This document shows, one piece after another, positions 25,361 through 40,627 of a DNA stretch of 64,000 bases (its first letter is position 1; each line of letters opens with the position of its first letter). The position numbers and the translations under genes were made by a program. The DNA comes from Lentzea tibetensis (GTDB taxonomy: Bacteria > Actinomycetota > Actinomycetes > Mycobacteriales > Pseudonocardiaceae): contig NZ_VOBR01000011.1 in assembly GCF_007845675.1 (NCBI RefSeq), positions 22,672 through 86,671 of the forward strand. The letters are read 5' to 3'. The notes beneath the pieces are model-generated. The model saw only the letters and a program-made list of their open reading frames with translations, was not told where the DNA came from and did no database searches.

Positions 25361-26365
25361 ATGAAGAAAATGGCCATCGTCGCCGGTGTGCTGCTACTCG
25401 CCACGGCGTGCGGAGGGGGTGACGGCGCCGCGCCGCCAGCCAACCAGCAGGCCAAGGACGCCACCCTGACGCTGAACTGGTACCCGTACGGCGAGCACGC
25501 GCCGTTCTACTACGGTCTCAAGCAGGGGATCTTCACCAAGCACGGGATCAACCTGAAGATCCAGGCCGGGCAGGGTTCCGGCAAGACCGTGCAGGCCACC
25601 GGCGCCGGCCAGACCGACTTCGGCTGGGCGGACACGTCCGCGCTGGCCGCCGCGGTCGAGCAGGGCGTCCCGGTCAAGAGCGTCGGCGTGTTCCTGCAGA
25701 CGACGCCCGCGTCCGTGCAGTTCTTCACCGAGAAGAACATCAAGAAGCCCGAGGACCTCAAGGGGCTCAAGGTCGCCACGACCGCCGGTGACGCGCTCAC
25801 CAAGACGTTCCCCGCGTTCCTGAAGCAGAACGGCATGCAGGACAGCGACGTCCAGATCCAGAACACCGACGCGGCGGGCAAGATGGCCGCGGTGATCTCC
25901 GGTCGCGCGGACGTGCTGCTCGGGTTCGCGTCCGACCAGGGCCCGACCATGCAGGAGAAGGCCGGGAAACCGGTGTCGTACCTCAAGTTCTCCGAGTTCG
26001 GGCTGAACTACTTCAGCAACGGCCTGCTCACGTCGAAGACGATGCTGCAGAAGGACCCGGAGCTGGTGAAGAAGATGGTCGCCGCGACCGCGGAGGCGTG
26101 GGCGGCCGCCGAGAAGGACCCGCAGGCCGCGGCCGACTCGATGAAGGGCGCGTCCGAGCAGCTGCCGTCACCGACGGTCGTGCTGGAGCAGTTCAAGACC
26201 ACGCTGACCCTGCTGCACACCGACGCCTCGAAGGGGCAGGGGCCGGGCGTGAACTCCGCGGACGACTGGAAGAAGACGATTGACACGTTCGTGCGCACCG
26301 GGATCATCCCCAAGGGGCAGGATCCGGGCGCGTACTGGGAAGAGAGCGTGGCACCGAAGGGATGA
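25361..26365 (+). CDS. ABC transporter solute-binding lipoprotein, NMT1/THI5-like
   Basis: 334 aa. Signal peptide with lipobox (LLATAC, Cys about 17), then an NMT1/THI5-like fold starting LTLNWYPYGEHAPFYYGLKQGIF. Related proteins carry pyrimidine precursors of thiamine, riboflavin, nitrate, sulfonates or similar small anions/heterocycles. No THI-box or other riboswitch is seen upstream, and the regulator is LacI-type, so thiamine supply is not indicated. Lies 18 bp after the permease, and its stop overlaps the ATPase start (ATGA). Confidence 0.9.
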   Translation: MKKMAIVAGVLLLATACGGGDGAAPPANQQAKDATLTLNWYPYGEHAPFYYGLKQGIFTKHGINLKIQAGQGSGKTVQATGAGQTDFGWADTSALAAAVEQGVPVKSVGVFLQTTPASVQFFTEKNIKKPEDLKGLKVATTAGDALTKTFPAFLKQNGMQDSDVQIQNTDAAGKMAAVISGRADVLLGFASDQGPTMQEKAGKPVSYLKFSEFGLNYFSNGLLTSKTMLQKDPELVKKMVAATAEAWAAAEKDPQAAADSMKGASEQLPSPTVVLEQFKTTLTLLHTDASKGQGPGVNSADDWKKTIDTFVRTGIIPKGQDPGAYWEESVAPKG

Positions 26366-27150
26366 CCGTGACACTCGGGACGGCCGCGGTCGAAATCGAC
26401 TCCGTCGCCGTGCACTTCAGGTCGAAGAAGATCGACGTGACCGCCATCCGCGAGGTCTCGCTGGACGTCGCGCCGGGTGAGTTCGTCTCGATCGTCGGTC
26501 CGTCCGGGTGCGGCAAGTCCACGCTGCTCAAGCTCGTGTCCGGGTTGCTGAAGCCGTCGAGCGGAACCGTTCGGCTGCTCGGCGACCCGGTCACCGGGCC
26601 ACGCCACGACATCGGCTACGTGTTCCAGCGGGCCGCGTTGCTGGAGTGGCGGTCGGCGCGCAAGAACATCCTGCTGCAGGCCGAGATGCGCGGCATGTCG
26701 TCGGTCGACGCGGGCAAGCGGGCCGACGAGCTGATCGAGATGACCGGGCTCACCGGGTTCGAGGACGCACTGCCGCACGAGCTTTCCGGTGGCATGCAGC
26801 AGCGCGTGGCGTTGTGCCGCGCGCTGCTGCACGAGCCGCGGGTGCTGCTGATGGACGAGCCGTTCGGTGCTCTGGACGCGTTGACCCGCGAGCAGATGAA
26901 CGTGGAGCTGCACCGGATCTGGCGGGAGACCGGGACGACCGTGCTGCTGGTGACGCACTCGATCGCCGAGTCCGTCTACCTGGCGAACCGGGTGGTCGTC
27001 ATGACCGCCCGGCCGGGTGCGGTGCAGGAGGTCATCGAGGTGTCGCTGCCGGAGGTGCGGAGGTACTCGGAGACCATGGCACGCCCGGAGTTCAGCTCCA
27101 CGGCGGCGCACATCCGCTCACTGCTCGGAGCAGGAGGATCCGACGACTAG
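26362..27150 (+). CDS. ABC transporter ATP-binding protein (SsuB/TauB type)
   Basis: 262-aa ATPase energising the permease and binding protein encoded just upstream. Walker A GPSGCGKST, Q-loop YVFQRAALLEW, signature LSGGMQQRVALCRAL, Walker B VLLMDEPFGALDA and switch His in LLVTHSIAES are all intact. It overlaps the binding-protein gene by 4 bp and the convergent MarR gene by 4 bp. Confidence 0.94.
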   Translation: MTVTLGTAAVEIDSVAVHFRSKKIDVTAIREVSLDVAPGEFVSIVGPSGCGKSTLLKLVSGLLKPSSGTVRLLGDPVTGPRHDIGYVFQRAALLEWRSARKNILLQAEMRGMSSVDAGKRADELIEMTGLTGFEDALPHELSGGMQQRVALCRALLHEPRVLLMDEPFGALDALTREQMNVELHRIWRETGTTVLLVTHSIAESVYLANRVVVMTARPGAVQEVIEVSLPEVRRYSETMARPEFSSTAAHIRSLLGAGGSDD

Positions 27151-27611
27151 TGCGGGCGCAGGCGGCGCGCCAGGAGTTCCTGCAGCGCGTTGGTGTGGTC
27201 GGAGAGGTGGTTGAGGCAGTCGAGCAGGTCGTCCGCCTTGGGGCCCAGCGTGTCCAGCAGTTCGGCGGTCACCTCCGCACGGGCCCGGCGGCCCTCCGCC
27301 ACGGCTTCCCGGCCGCGCGCGGTGATCTCGACGAGCCGGACGCGGCTGTCGTTGGGGTCGATGTGGCGTTCCGCGTAGCCGACGCGTTCCATCTCCGCCA
27401 CGACCTTGGACGCGCCTTGCGCCGTCATGCCCAGCAGGTCGGCCAGGTCGGTCACCCGGACCGGACCGGCGAGCAGGTGCTGGAACACGTAACCGTGGAC
27501 CGTGCGGACCTCGCTGTGCCCGGCGTCGGCCATGCGCTGGCGGACCGCGGCGTCGCAGGCGGCGGACAGCGCGGTGAACAGCAGCGTGAGATCCCGGTCG
27601 GTTGACAGCAC
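27147..27611 (-). CDS. MarR-family transcriptional regulator
   Basis: 154-aa winged-helix regulator. HTH region VTDLADLLGMTAQGASKVVA is followed by the wing with the conserved DxR (PNDSRVRLVEITARG). Divergent from the serine hydrolase gene, with about 48 bp between starts. A palindrome in that gap is a candidate operator, so it probably represses itself and the hydrolase. Confidence 0.9.
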   Translation of the reverse strand: MLSTDRDLTLLFTALSAACDAAVRQRMADAGHSEVRTVHGYVFQHLLAGPVRVTDLADLLGMTAQGASKVVAEMERVGYAERHIDPNDSRVRLVEITARGREAVAEGRRARAEVTAELLDTLGPKADDLLDCLNHLSDHTNALQELLARRLRPH

Positions 27612-27630
27612 CGCCGGATGGTGACATCTT

Positions 27631-27656
27631 CAACCATGGTTTAGCAACTTCGGTTG
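27631..27656. promoter_or_regulatory. Candidate MarR operator
   Basis: AACCATGGTT (27632-27641) is a perfect 10-bp palindrome. The flanks CAACC (27631) and GGTTG (27652-27656) form a further inverted pair. Position in the short divergent gap suits autoregulation by the MarR protein. Confidence 0.5.
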
Positions 27657-27659
27657 AGG

Positions 27660-28685
27660 ATGTGGTTCCCGATGATCTGCGATCCCGCTTTCCGTTCCGT
27701 GGTCGAGGCCTTCCGCGAGGGCGTCGGCGACGGCGGCGCGGCGTTGTCGATCACCGCGGGCGGCCGGACCGTCGTGGACGTGTGGCACGGCGACTGGGAG
27801 CGGGACACCGTCGTGAACGTCTTCTCGGTGACCAAGGGCTGGCTGGCGGCGCTCGCACATCGGCTGGTGGACAACGGTTCGCTCGACCTCGACGCGCCGG
27901 TGTCCCGTTACTGGCCGGAGTTCCGGGCCCCGGTGACCGTCGCCCAGCTGCTGTCGCACCAGGCCGGGCTGCCCGCGCTGCGCGCCGGCCTGCCCGCCGA
28001 GAGCCTGTACTCGTGGGACGCGATGACGTCCGCGCTGGCGGCCGAAACCCCTTGGTGGGAACCGGGAACCGGGCACGGCTACCACGTGGTGACGTTCGGC
28101 TGGCTGGTCGGCGAGGTGCTGCGCCGGGTGACCGGCGAGGACGTGCGCACGCTCGTCGAGACCGAGCTGGGCGTGCCGGATCTGTTCGTCGGGCTGCCCG
28201 AGCACGCGGACTCCCGAGCCGCCGAGCTGGTGAACGGCGGCGTCGCCGGTGACATGCCGATCCCGCTCCCGATCGCGGTGAAGGCGCTCGCGAACCCGCC
28301 GTCCCTGCTCGTGCCCGGCGTCGCGAACACCCTCGCCTGGCGCAGGGCGCAGATCCCGGCCGCCAACGGGCACGCGTCGGCCCGTGCGCTGGCCTCGTTG
28401 TACGGCGGACTGACGGGCCTCGACGTGCCGGTGCGCAGCGACGGGCATGATCAGGTCATGAACGGCAACACCCGGTTCGGGCTGGGGTTCATGTTGCCCA
28501 ACGAGGTGCGGCCGTTCTCGCCCAACCCGCGTGCGTTCGGGCATCCCGGCGCGGGCGGGTCGCTGGCGTTCGCCGACCCCGACACGGGCATCGGGTTCGG
28601 GTACACGACGAACCGGCTCGTGATCAGCACGTCCGGTGCGGACGCCCGCTGGACGACGATGGTGGACGAGCTTTACCAGATCTGA
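27660..28685 (+). CDS. Serine hydrolase, beta-lactamase/EstB family
   Basis: About 341 aa, class C beta-lactamase/penicillin-binding-like esterase fold. SVTKG supplies the SxxK nucleophile and base, GYHVV occupies the YxN position with His in place of the usual residue, and HPGAGGS provides the third motif (HxG). No signal peptide is seen, so it is a cytoplasmic esterase or related hydrolase rather than a resistance enzyme. Starts at 27660 and 27672 are both possible; neither has a well-placed ribosome site. Confidence 0.85.
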   Translation: MWFPMICDPAFRSVVEAFREGVGDGGAALSITAGGRTVVDVWHGDWERDTVVNVFSVTKGWLAALAHRLVDNGSLDLDAPVSRYWPEFRAPVTVAQLLSHQAGLPALRAGLPAESLYSWDAMTSALAAETPWWEPGTGHGYHVVTFGWLVGEVLRRVTGEDVRTLVETELGVPDLFVGLPEHADSRAAELVNGGVAGDMPIPLPIAVKALANPPSLLVPGVANTLAWRRAQIPAANGHASARALASLYGGLTGLDVPVRSDGHDQVMNGNTRFGLGFMLPNEVRPFSPNPRAFGHPGAGGSLAFADPDTGIGFGYTTNRLVISTSGADARWTTMVDELYQI

Positions 28686-29047
28686 CCGCGTTCCGCCTAA
28701 TGGTTCCGTGTGGTGAGAATGTGGTGTCATTCTGATAATGGGAGGTAGTCATTACTTTGTCGCCCCCTCCCTGTTACGCGATTCCGCATTAATGTGACCA
28801 CAGTCACGCCGACTTGCTGAATTCTCTGGAAGATCGCTAACCTCGGCCCCGACCGCTCGGAGGGGTCGCTGAGTTCTGCTCGCGACCGCGGTCTTCAATC
28901 ATTGGTGAGCTATACGTTCGTGGCCGAGGGGTGTTTGACCACTACGTTCTGGTCTTCTGGCCTGATGAGCTGACCTGAGATTCGCGTATGGCTGGGCGCT
29001 GCGCGCTGTGATTCCGCGCGCCCGCCGAGGGGTGGAAAGGCTGACAA
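28686..29047. other. Intergenic region upstream of NRPS operon
   Basis: 362 bp, lower in GC than its surroundings, and presumably the NRPS promoter region. It contains an inverted repeat AGAATG-6 nt-CATTCT at 28716-28733, and a weak promoter-like pair (TTGCTG near 28815, GCTAAC about 16 bp later). A GTGGAAAGG-like ribosome site precedes the ATG at 29048. No RNA gene was recognised. Confidence 0.5.
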
Positions 29048-32000
29048 ATGAACACGGCGGAAATGTCGGGAGAGCATCATCCGCTCGTTGAGGAACTGTT
29101 CCTGGAACAAGTGGAACGGTACCCGGAAGCAATTGCGCTGGTAGAGGGGGAAGTGCGGCTCACCTATCGCGAGCTGCACCGGAGAGCGGGCCGAATCGCG
29201 GCCGGCCTGGTCGCACGCGGTGTCGGGAGAGAATCGATCGTCGCGATGGCGTTCGAACGGTCGGCCGACGCGATCGTGGCCACGCTGGCGATCGTCATGG
29301 CCGGTGGCGCGTACCTGCCGCTCAACCCGAGCTTCCCCGGCGAGCGGCTCGCGCACATGATCGCGGACAGCGGCACCGAGCTCGCGATCTGCGGCCAGGG
29401 GATCGCACTCGCCGGCGTCCCGAACACGACGCTGGCCGAGCTGGACACCGACGCGCAGGCGCCGGTGCCCGCGGAGTGGGACGGCTCGCCGCTCGCGTAC
29501 GTCATGTACACCTCCGGCAGCACCGGCAGGCCCAAGGGCGTGCTGGTCGAGCAGGCGGGCATCGTCCGGCTGGTCAAGGACTCGGACTTCTTCCGGTTCG
29601 ACGCCGGCGAGCGGCTGCTGCTCACCGGAGCGCTCGAGTTCGACGCGGCCACGTTCGAGATCTGGGGCTGCCTGCTCAACGGTGCGACGCTGCACGTGGC
29701 GGGCAAGGAGACGCTGCTGGTGCCGGACGCGTTGAAGAACGCGTTGCGGGACAACGGGATCACCGTGATGTGGCTGACCGCGCCGCTGTTCGGGCAGCTC
29801 GCCGAGCACGACGCGGGGACGTTCGCCGGACTGCGCACGCTGCTGGTCGGCGGTGACGTCGTGCACCGCAGGCACGTCGCGCAGCTGCACGCGCGGTTCC
29901 CCGAGCTGCGGGTGATCAACGGCTACGGGCCGACCGAGAACACCACGTTCACCACGACCTACGAGATCCCGCCCGGCGGCGAGGGCGACATCCCGATCGG
30001 CAGGCCCCTCAACCAGACCACCGTCAAGGTGCTGGACGAGCGGCGGCACCCGGCGGACCAGGGCGAGCTGTACACCGGCGGCGCCGGGCTGGCCAGGGGA
30101 TACCTGAACAACCCCGAGCTGACCGCCGAGAAGTTCGTCGTGATCGACGGCGAGCGCTACTACCGCACCGGCGACCGGGTCACCGTCGACGCCGACGGGC
30201 TGATCTGGTTCCACGGCCGCGTCGACGACCAGGTCAAGATCCGCGGGCACCGGGTCGAGGTCAAGGAGACCGAGTCCGTCCTGCTCCGGTGTGCCGGTGT
30301 GGTGGAGGGCTGCGTCATCGTCAGCGCGGACGACACGGGCAAGTTCCTCAGCGCGTACGTCGTGCTGGCGCCGGACACCGGCCTGCTCGACGTCACCGCC
30401 GAGCTGGCCACCAAGCTGCCCGAGTACATGCGGCCCGAGCACGTCGTCGTCATGGAACGCCTGCCGCTCAACCCGAACGGCAAGGTGGACAAGGCGAAGC
30501 TGCCCCGGCCGCGGACCGAGCAGCACGACCACTCGGACCTCCCGGAAGGCCAGCGGCAGCTCGCCACTCTGTGGGCCGAGGTGCTGCGGGCCGGCCGGAT
30601 CCGGCCGAGCGACGACTTCTTCGAGCTGGGCGGCAACTCGCTCGCCGTCGGCGCGCTGCTCGGCAGGCTCGCCGCGCGGCACGGCGTGCACCTGCCGTTC
30701 AAAGAGGTCTTCGCGAACCGGACGCTCGCCGCGATGGCCGACGCCGTGTCGAAGGCCGCGACCAGGGAGCTCGCACCGATCCACGCCGTCCCCGACGGCG
30801 TGCCCTCGGAGCTGCACCCGCAGCAGCGCGGCCTGCACACGCACTGGCAAGTCGACGAGAAGTCGTTGGCGTACAACGTTCCCGTCCGGCTCGACATCAC
30901 CGGCCCGGTCACCCCGCGCGGTGTGCGCGAGGCACTCGCCGAGTTGGTCGACCGGCACGACGCGCTGCGCACCAGGTTCGTCGGAACGCGGCAGGTCGCC
31001 GACTCCGGCGTCACCGTGCAGCTCGTCGAGTCGCAGTACATGCGCGACGAGGACGTGGTGCGCGCGTTCGTCCGGCCGTTCGACCTCACCAAGGCGCCGC
31101 TCGTGCGCGCGCTGCTGGTGCGGGTGGACCACGCCCGGCACCGGCTCTACCTGGACGTCCACCACGTCGTGTTCGACGGGGTGTCGCTGGGGATTCTCGT
31201 GTCGCAGCTGACGGATCTGCTGGCCGGCGTCCGGATCGGCACGCCGCGCTGGCGCTACGCGGATGCGTCGCAGTGGTGCGCGGACCGGATCGCGGACGGC
31301 ACGTTCGCCGCAGACGGGCGGTACTGGCTGGAGACGCTGGCCGACCCGCCGCGACTCGACCTGCCGACCGACCACCCGAGACCCGAGGTCCGCAGAACGG
31401 CCGGCGCGACCGTTCGCCGCAAGTGCTCGAACGAGCAGGTCCGCCGGATCGCGCAGCGGGCGGGCACCACGGACTTCGTGGCGTTGCTCAGCGCGTACTC
31501 GGCCGTCCTGATGCGGTTGTCAGGACAACGCGACATCGTTGTCGGCAGCCCGACGAGCGGCCGCGTGCACCCCGACTTCGACGGCGTGGTCGGCATGTTC
31601 GTCAACACCGCCGCGCTGCGGATCGGCATCGACGAGCAGGCGAGCCTCACCGACCTCGTGCACGCGACGAAGCAGCGGCACGCCGAAGCCCTCGAGCACC
31701 AGGCGTTCCCGTTCGACGACGTCGTCGCCGGGCTGGGGCTGCCGCGCGACCCGAGCCGGTTGCCGCTGCTGGACGCGTTCTTCGCGTTGCAGAACATCGA
31801 CTTCTACACCTTCGAACGCGACGAGCTGCGCGTCGAGGTCGAGCTGCTGCACCCGCACTCGTGCCGGTTCGACCTGAACCTCCAGGCCTACCAGCGTCCC
31901 GAGGGGATCGTGCTCGAGCTCGAGCACAACACCTCGCTGTTCACCACGGCGTCCGCCGAGTACCTGCTCAGCCGGGTCACCGACCTGCTCGACGAGCTGG

Positions 32001-32083
32001 ACAGCGCACCGGACCACGCCGTGTTCGACCAGCCGGCGTCCATCGGCGCCACATCGACAGCCCACGCCGACTTCACCTTCTAG
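29048..32083 (+). CDS. Nonribosomal peptide synthetase, A-T-C (adenylation predicted for Val)
   Basis: 1011-aa starter module. The A domain (about 20-495) has YTSGSTGRPKG, YGPTE, the GDRV hinge and NPNGKVDK. Residues at the ten specificity positions, read by hand against PheA, give D-A-F-W-L-G-G-T-F-K. This differs from the well-known valine code DAFWIGGTFK only by I to L. The T domain has GGNSL with S531. The C domain has HHVVFDG (H705-G711), so it is catalytically intact. Having no N-terminal C domain, it should load the first residue. The C domain at its end must use the next protein's carrier as acceptor. It sits 9 bp before the second NRPS gene. Confidence 0.92.
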   Translation: MNTAEMSGEHHPLVEELFLEQVERYPEAIALVEGEVRLTYRELHRRAGRIAAGLVARGVGRESIVAMAFERSADAIVATLAIVMAGGAYLPLNPSFPGERLAHMIADSGTELAICGQGIALAGVPNTTLAELDTDAQAPVPAEWDGSPLAYVMYTSGSTGRPKGVLVEQAGIVRLVKDSDFFRFDAGERLLLTGALEFDAATFEIWGCLLNGATLHVAGKETLLVPDALKNALRDNGITVMWLTAPLFGQLAEHDAGTFAGLRTLLVGGDVVHRRHVAQLHARFPELRVINGYGPTENTTFTTTYEIPPGGEGDIPIGRPLNQTTVKVLDERRHPADQGELYTGGAGLARGYLNNPELTAEKFVVIDGERYYRTGDRVTVDADGLIWFHGRVDDQVKIRGHRVEVKETESVLLRCAGVVEGCVIVSADDTGKFLSAYVVLAPDTGLLDVTAELATKLPEYMRPEHVVVMERLPLNPNGKVDKAKLPRPRTEQHDHSDLPEGQRQLATLWAEVLRAGRIRPSDDFFELGGNSLAVGALLGRLAARHGVHLPFKEVFANRTLAAMADAVSKAATRELAPIHAVPDGVPSELHPQQRGLHTHWQVDEKSLAYNVPVRLDITGPVTPRGVREALAELVDRHDALRTRFVGTRQVADSGVTVQLVESQYMRDEDVVRAFVRPFDLTKAPLVRALLVRVDHARHRLYLDVHHVVFDGVSLGILVSQLTDLLAGVRIGTPRWRYADASQWCADRIADGTFAADGRYWLETLADPPRLDLPTDHPRPEVRRTAGATVRRKCSNEQVRRIAQRAGTTDFVALLSAYSAVLMRLSGQRDIVVGSPTSGRVHPDFDGVVGMFVNTAALRIGIDEQASLTDLVHATKQRHAEALEHQAFPFDDVVAGLGLPRDPSRLPLLDAFFALQNIDFYTFERDELRVEVELLHPHSCRFDLNLQAYQRPEGIVLELEHNTSLFTTASAEYLLSRVTDLLDELDSAPDHAVFDQPASIGATSTAHADFTF

Positions 32084-32092
32084 AAGGACTTC

Positions 32093-39183
<7,091 letters not shown>

Positions 39184-39184
<1 letters not shown>

Positions 39185-40380
39185 TGCGCGCAACCTTCTC
39201 GACGATCCTGCTGAGCTCGCTGGGATCGACCGTCCTGTGGCTGCTGCTGGTGCCGTACTTCGGTGCGGCCACCCAGTCCGAGGGGCTCGTCGGCCTGCTC
39301 GGCATGGAACGCCAGGTGCTCGGCGTGCTGGGCGCCCTCGTGGTCGGCGTGTGGGCCGACCACGGCCGGGTCGGCCACAAGTTCGCGCTGCTGCAGGGAC
39401 TCCAGCTCGTGCTGGCCGTCGTGTTCCTGCTCGTGCCGGACGCGGGCCCCGAGTTCGTCCTGGTGTGGACGGCGCTGCGGTTCGCGCTGGTGGGCGCCAG
39501 CTCGGTGCTCGCGTACCGGCTGCTCGCGGACGTGTCCGGGTCCAGCTCGCAGGGCGCGGTGCTGCAGATGGTCACCTCACCGCAGGGTGCCATGGTGTTC
39601 GCCGCGGTGATCTGCGTGGCGATCCCGGCCTGGACGTCGCACACCCTCGTCGCCGCGCTGCTGTTCGACGTCGTGAGCAGCGTTGCGGTGATCTGGATGC
39701 TGCTGCGCAGGCGGTCCGCCGACACCGGCTCGCTCGCGTTCGAGTGGCAGCGGGTGCCGGTGCGGATGGGCGCGGCCGTGCGCGGGTTCTGGATGCGCGA
39801 GCTGTGGCCGTGGAACCTGCTGCAGATCGGGTTCCTGGCCACGCTGTCCGGGATGATGGTCTACGCGGCCGTGATCGCCCAGGGGCAGCAGCTCGTGCCG
39901 ACCGGGATCGCCTTCCCCGCCGCGTGGTTCTTCTACGGCCTGACGTTCTGGGTGACGGCTCCGCTGCTCAAGCGCGCCCGGTCGTGGGCGCTGGTGTTCG
40001 CCGGTGTGCTGGTGGCGTGCGGTGTGGTGGGTGCTCTCGTCTCCGCGTTCACCGTCCACATGGGACTGTACGTGGTGCTGACGTTCGTCAACGCCTACTG
40101 GATCCACTACACCAACGCGCAGGTGCTCGAACGGGCGCCGGTCGAGCAGCTGGGTCAGATCAGGGCGAGCATGATCTTCTACCTCGGCCTGGTGTTCGGG
40201 GTGGGGGAGCAGGTCGTCGGCGTGCTGCTGGAGCACGGCGGCCTGGCGTTGTTCGGCGTCGCGCACGCCGTCGGCGGTGCCCTGCTGATCTGGGCGGTGC
40301 TGTCGATCAAGCCTGCACGATCGTGTTCTGAGCAGCTACCAGTCGCCACCGACCGTCTTCCTTCGCCATCACGTACATAG
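39184..40380 (+). CDS. MFS-like membrane transporter, probable NRPS product exporter
   Basis: About 398 aa with 10-12 hydrophobic helices and cytoplasmic arginine-rich loops (ADHGRVGHKF after TM2; LLRRRSAD mid-protein), resembling small actinomycete MFS permeases in biosynthetic clusters. Its ATG overlaps the NRPS stop (GTGATG), so it is translated with the synthetase, and export of the peptide is the natural guess. The last about 25 residues are polar and overlap a convergent reading frame by 74 bp, which suggests the original 3' end has been altered. Confidence 0.8.
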
Positions 40381-40516
40381 GGCTCCCCTCCGGCTCACCC
40401 TCGACGGGCTTCCCGTCGAGGGTGACCGAACGCTGGCGCAACTTGACCGCGGCGACGTCCGGGCGGATGAAGAGCACCTGGGCGACGACCCGCTTGATGG
40501 CTTCGATGTCGTTCAT
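40307..40516 (-). pseudogene. Internally deleted SgcJ/EcaC-like (SnoaL-fold) protein
   Basis: The 69-codon frame joins an N-terminal piece (MNDIEAIKRVVAQ) directly to the C-terminal strands of a SnoaL-like protein (FIRPDVAAVKLRQ; PMYVMAKEDGRWRLVAAQNT). SgcJ/EcaC proteins are about 120-140 aa, so roughly 50-60 residues of the middle, including most of the cavity, are missing. It overlaps the 3' end of the convergent transporter gene and carries a 14-bp hairpin inside it. Probably a non-functional remnant, though the frame is intact. Confidence 0.65.
40395..40425. terminator. 14-bp-stem hairpin 15 bp after the NRPS operon
   Basis: TCACCCTCGACGGG (40395-40408) pairs perfectly with 40412-40425 across a 3-nt loop. 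It lies just past the transporter stop, inside the SgcJ-like remnant, and probably terminates the NRPS operon. Confidence 0.7.
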
Positions 40517-40592
40517 GCGACCAGCCTCGTACCTCCAGTGCTCTGGAGGTCAAGTCAGGGGTTGCGCTGATCAGTACGCTGAATGTGAAGCT

Positions 40593-40618
40593 CCTTCGCG
40601 TTTGTTCGCAAACGAAGG
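40593..40618. promoter_or_regulatory. Inverted repeat upstream of GH5 gene
   Basis: CCTT-CG-CGTTTG-TTCG-CAAACG-AAGG: a 6-bp stem capped by TTCG, extended by 4 bp past a 2-nt bulge. It ends 9 bp before the ATG at 40628, and its right arm supplies the AAGGGA ribosome site. It could be an operator, or a hairpin that hides the ribosome site. Confidence 0.5.
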
Positions 40619-40627
40619 GACGGCGCA

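Noticed and set aside
25343-26361. Thiamine uptake operon
   Set aside because: The binding protein is THI5-like but there is no TPP riboswitch or thi gene, and the regulator is LacI-type.
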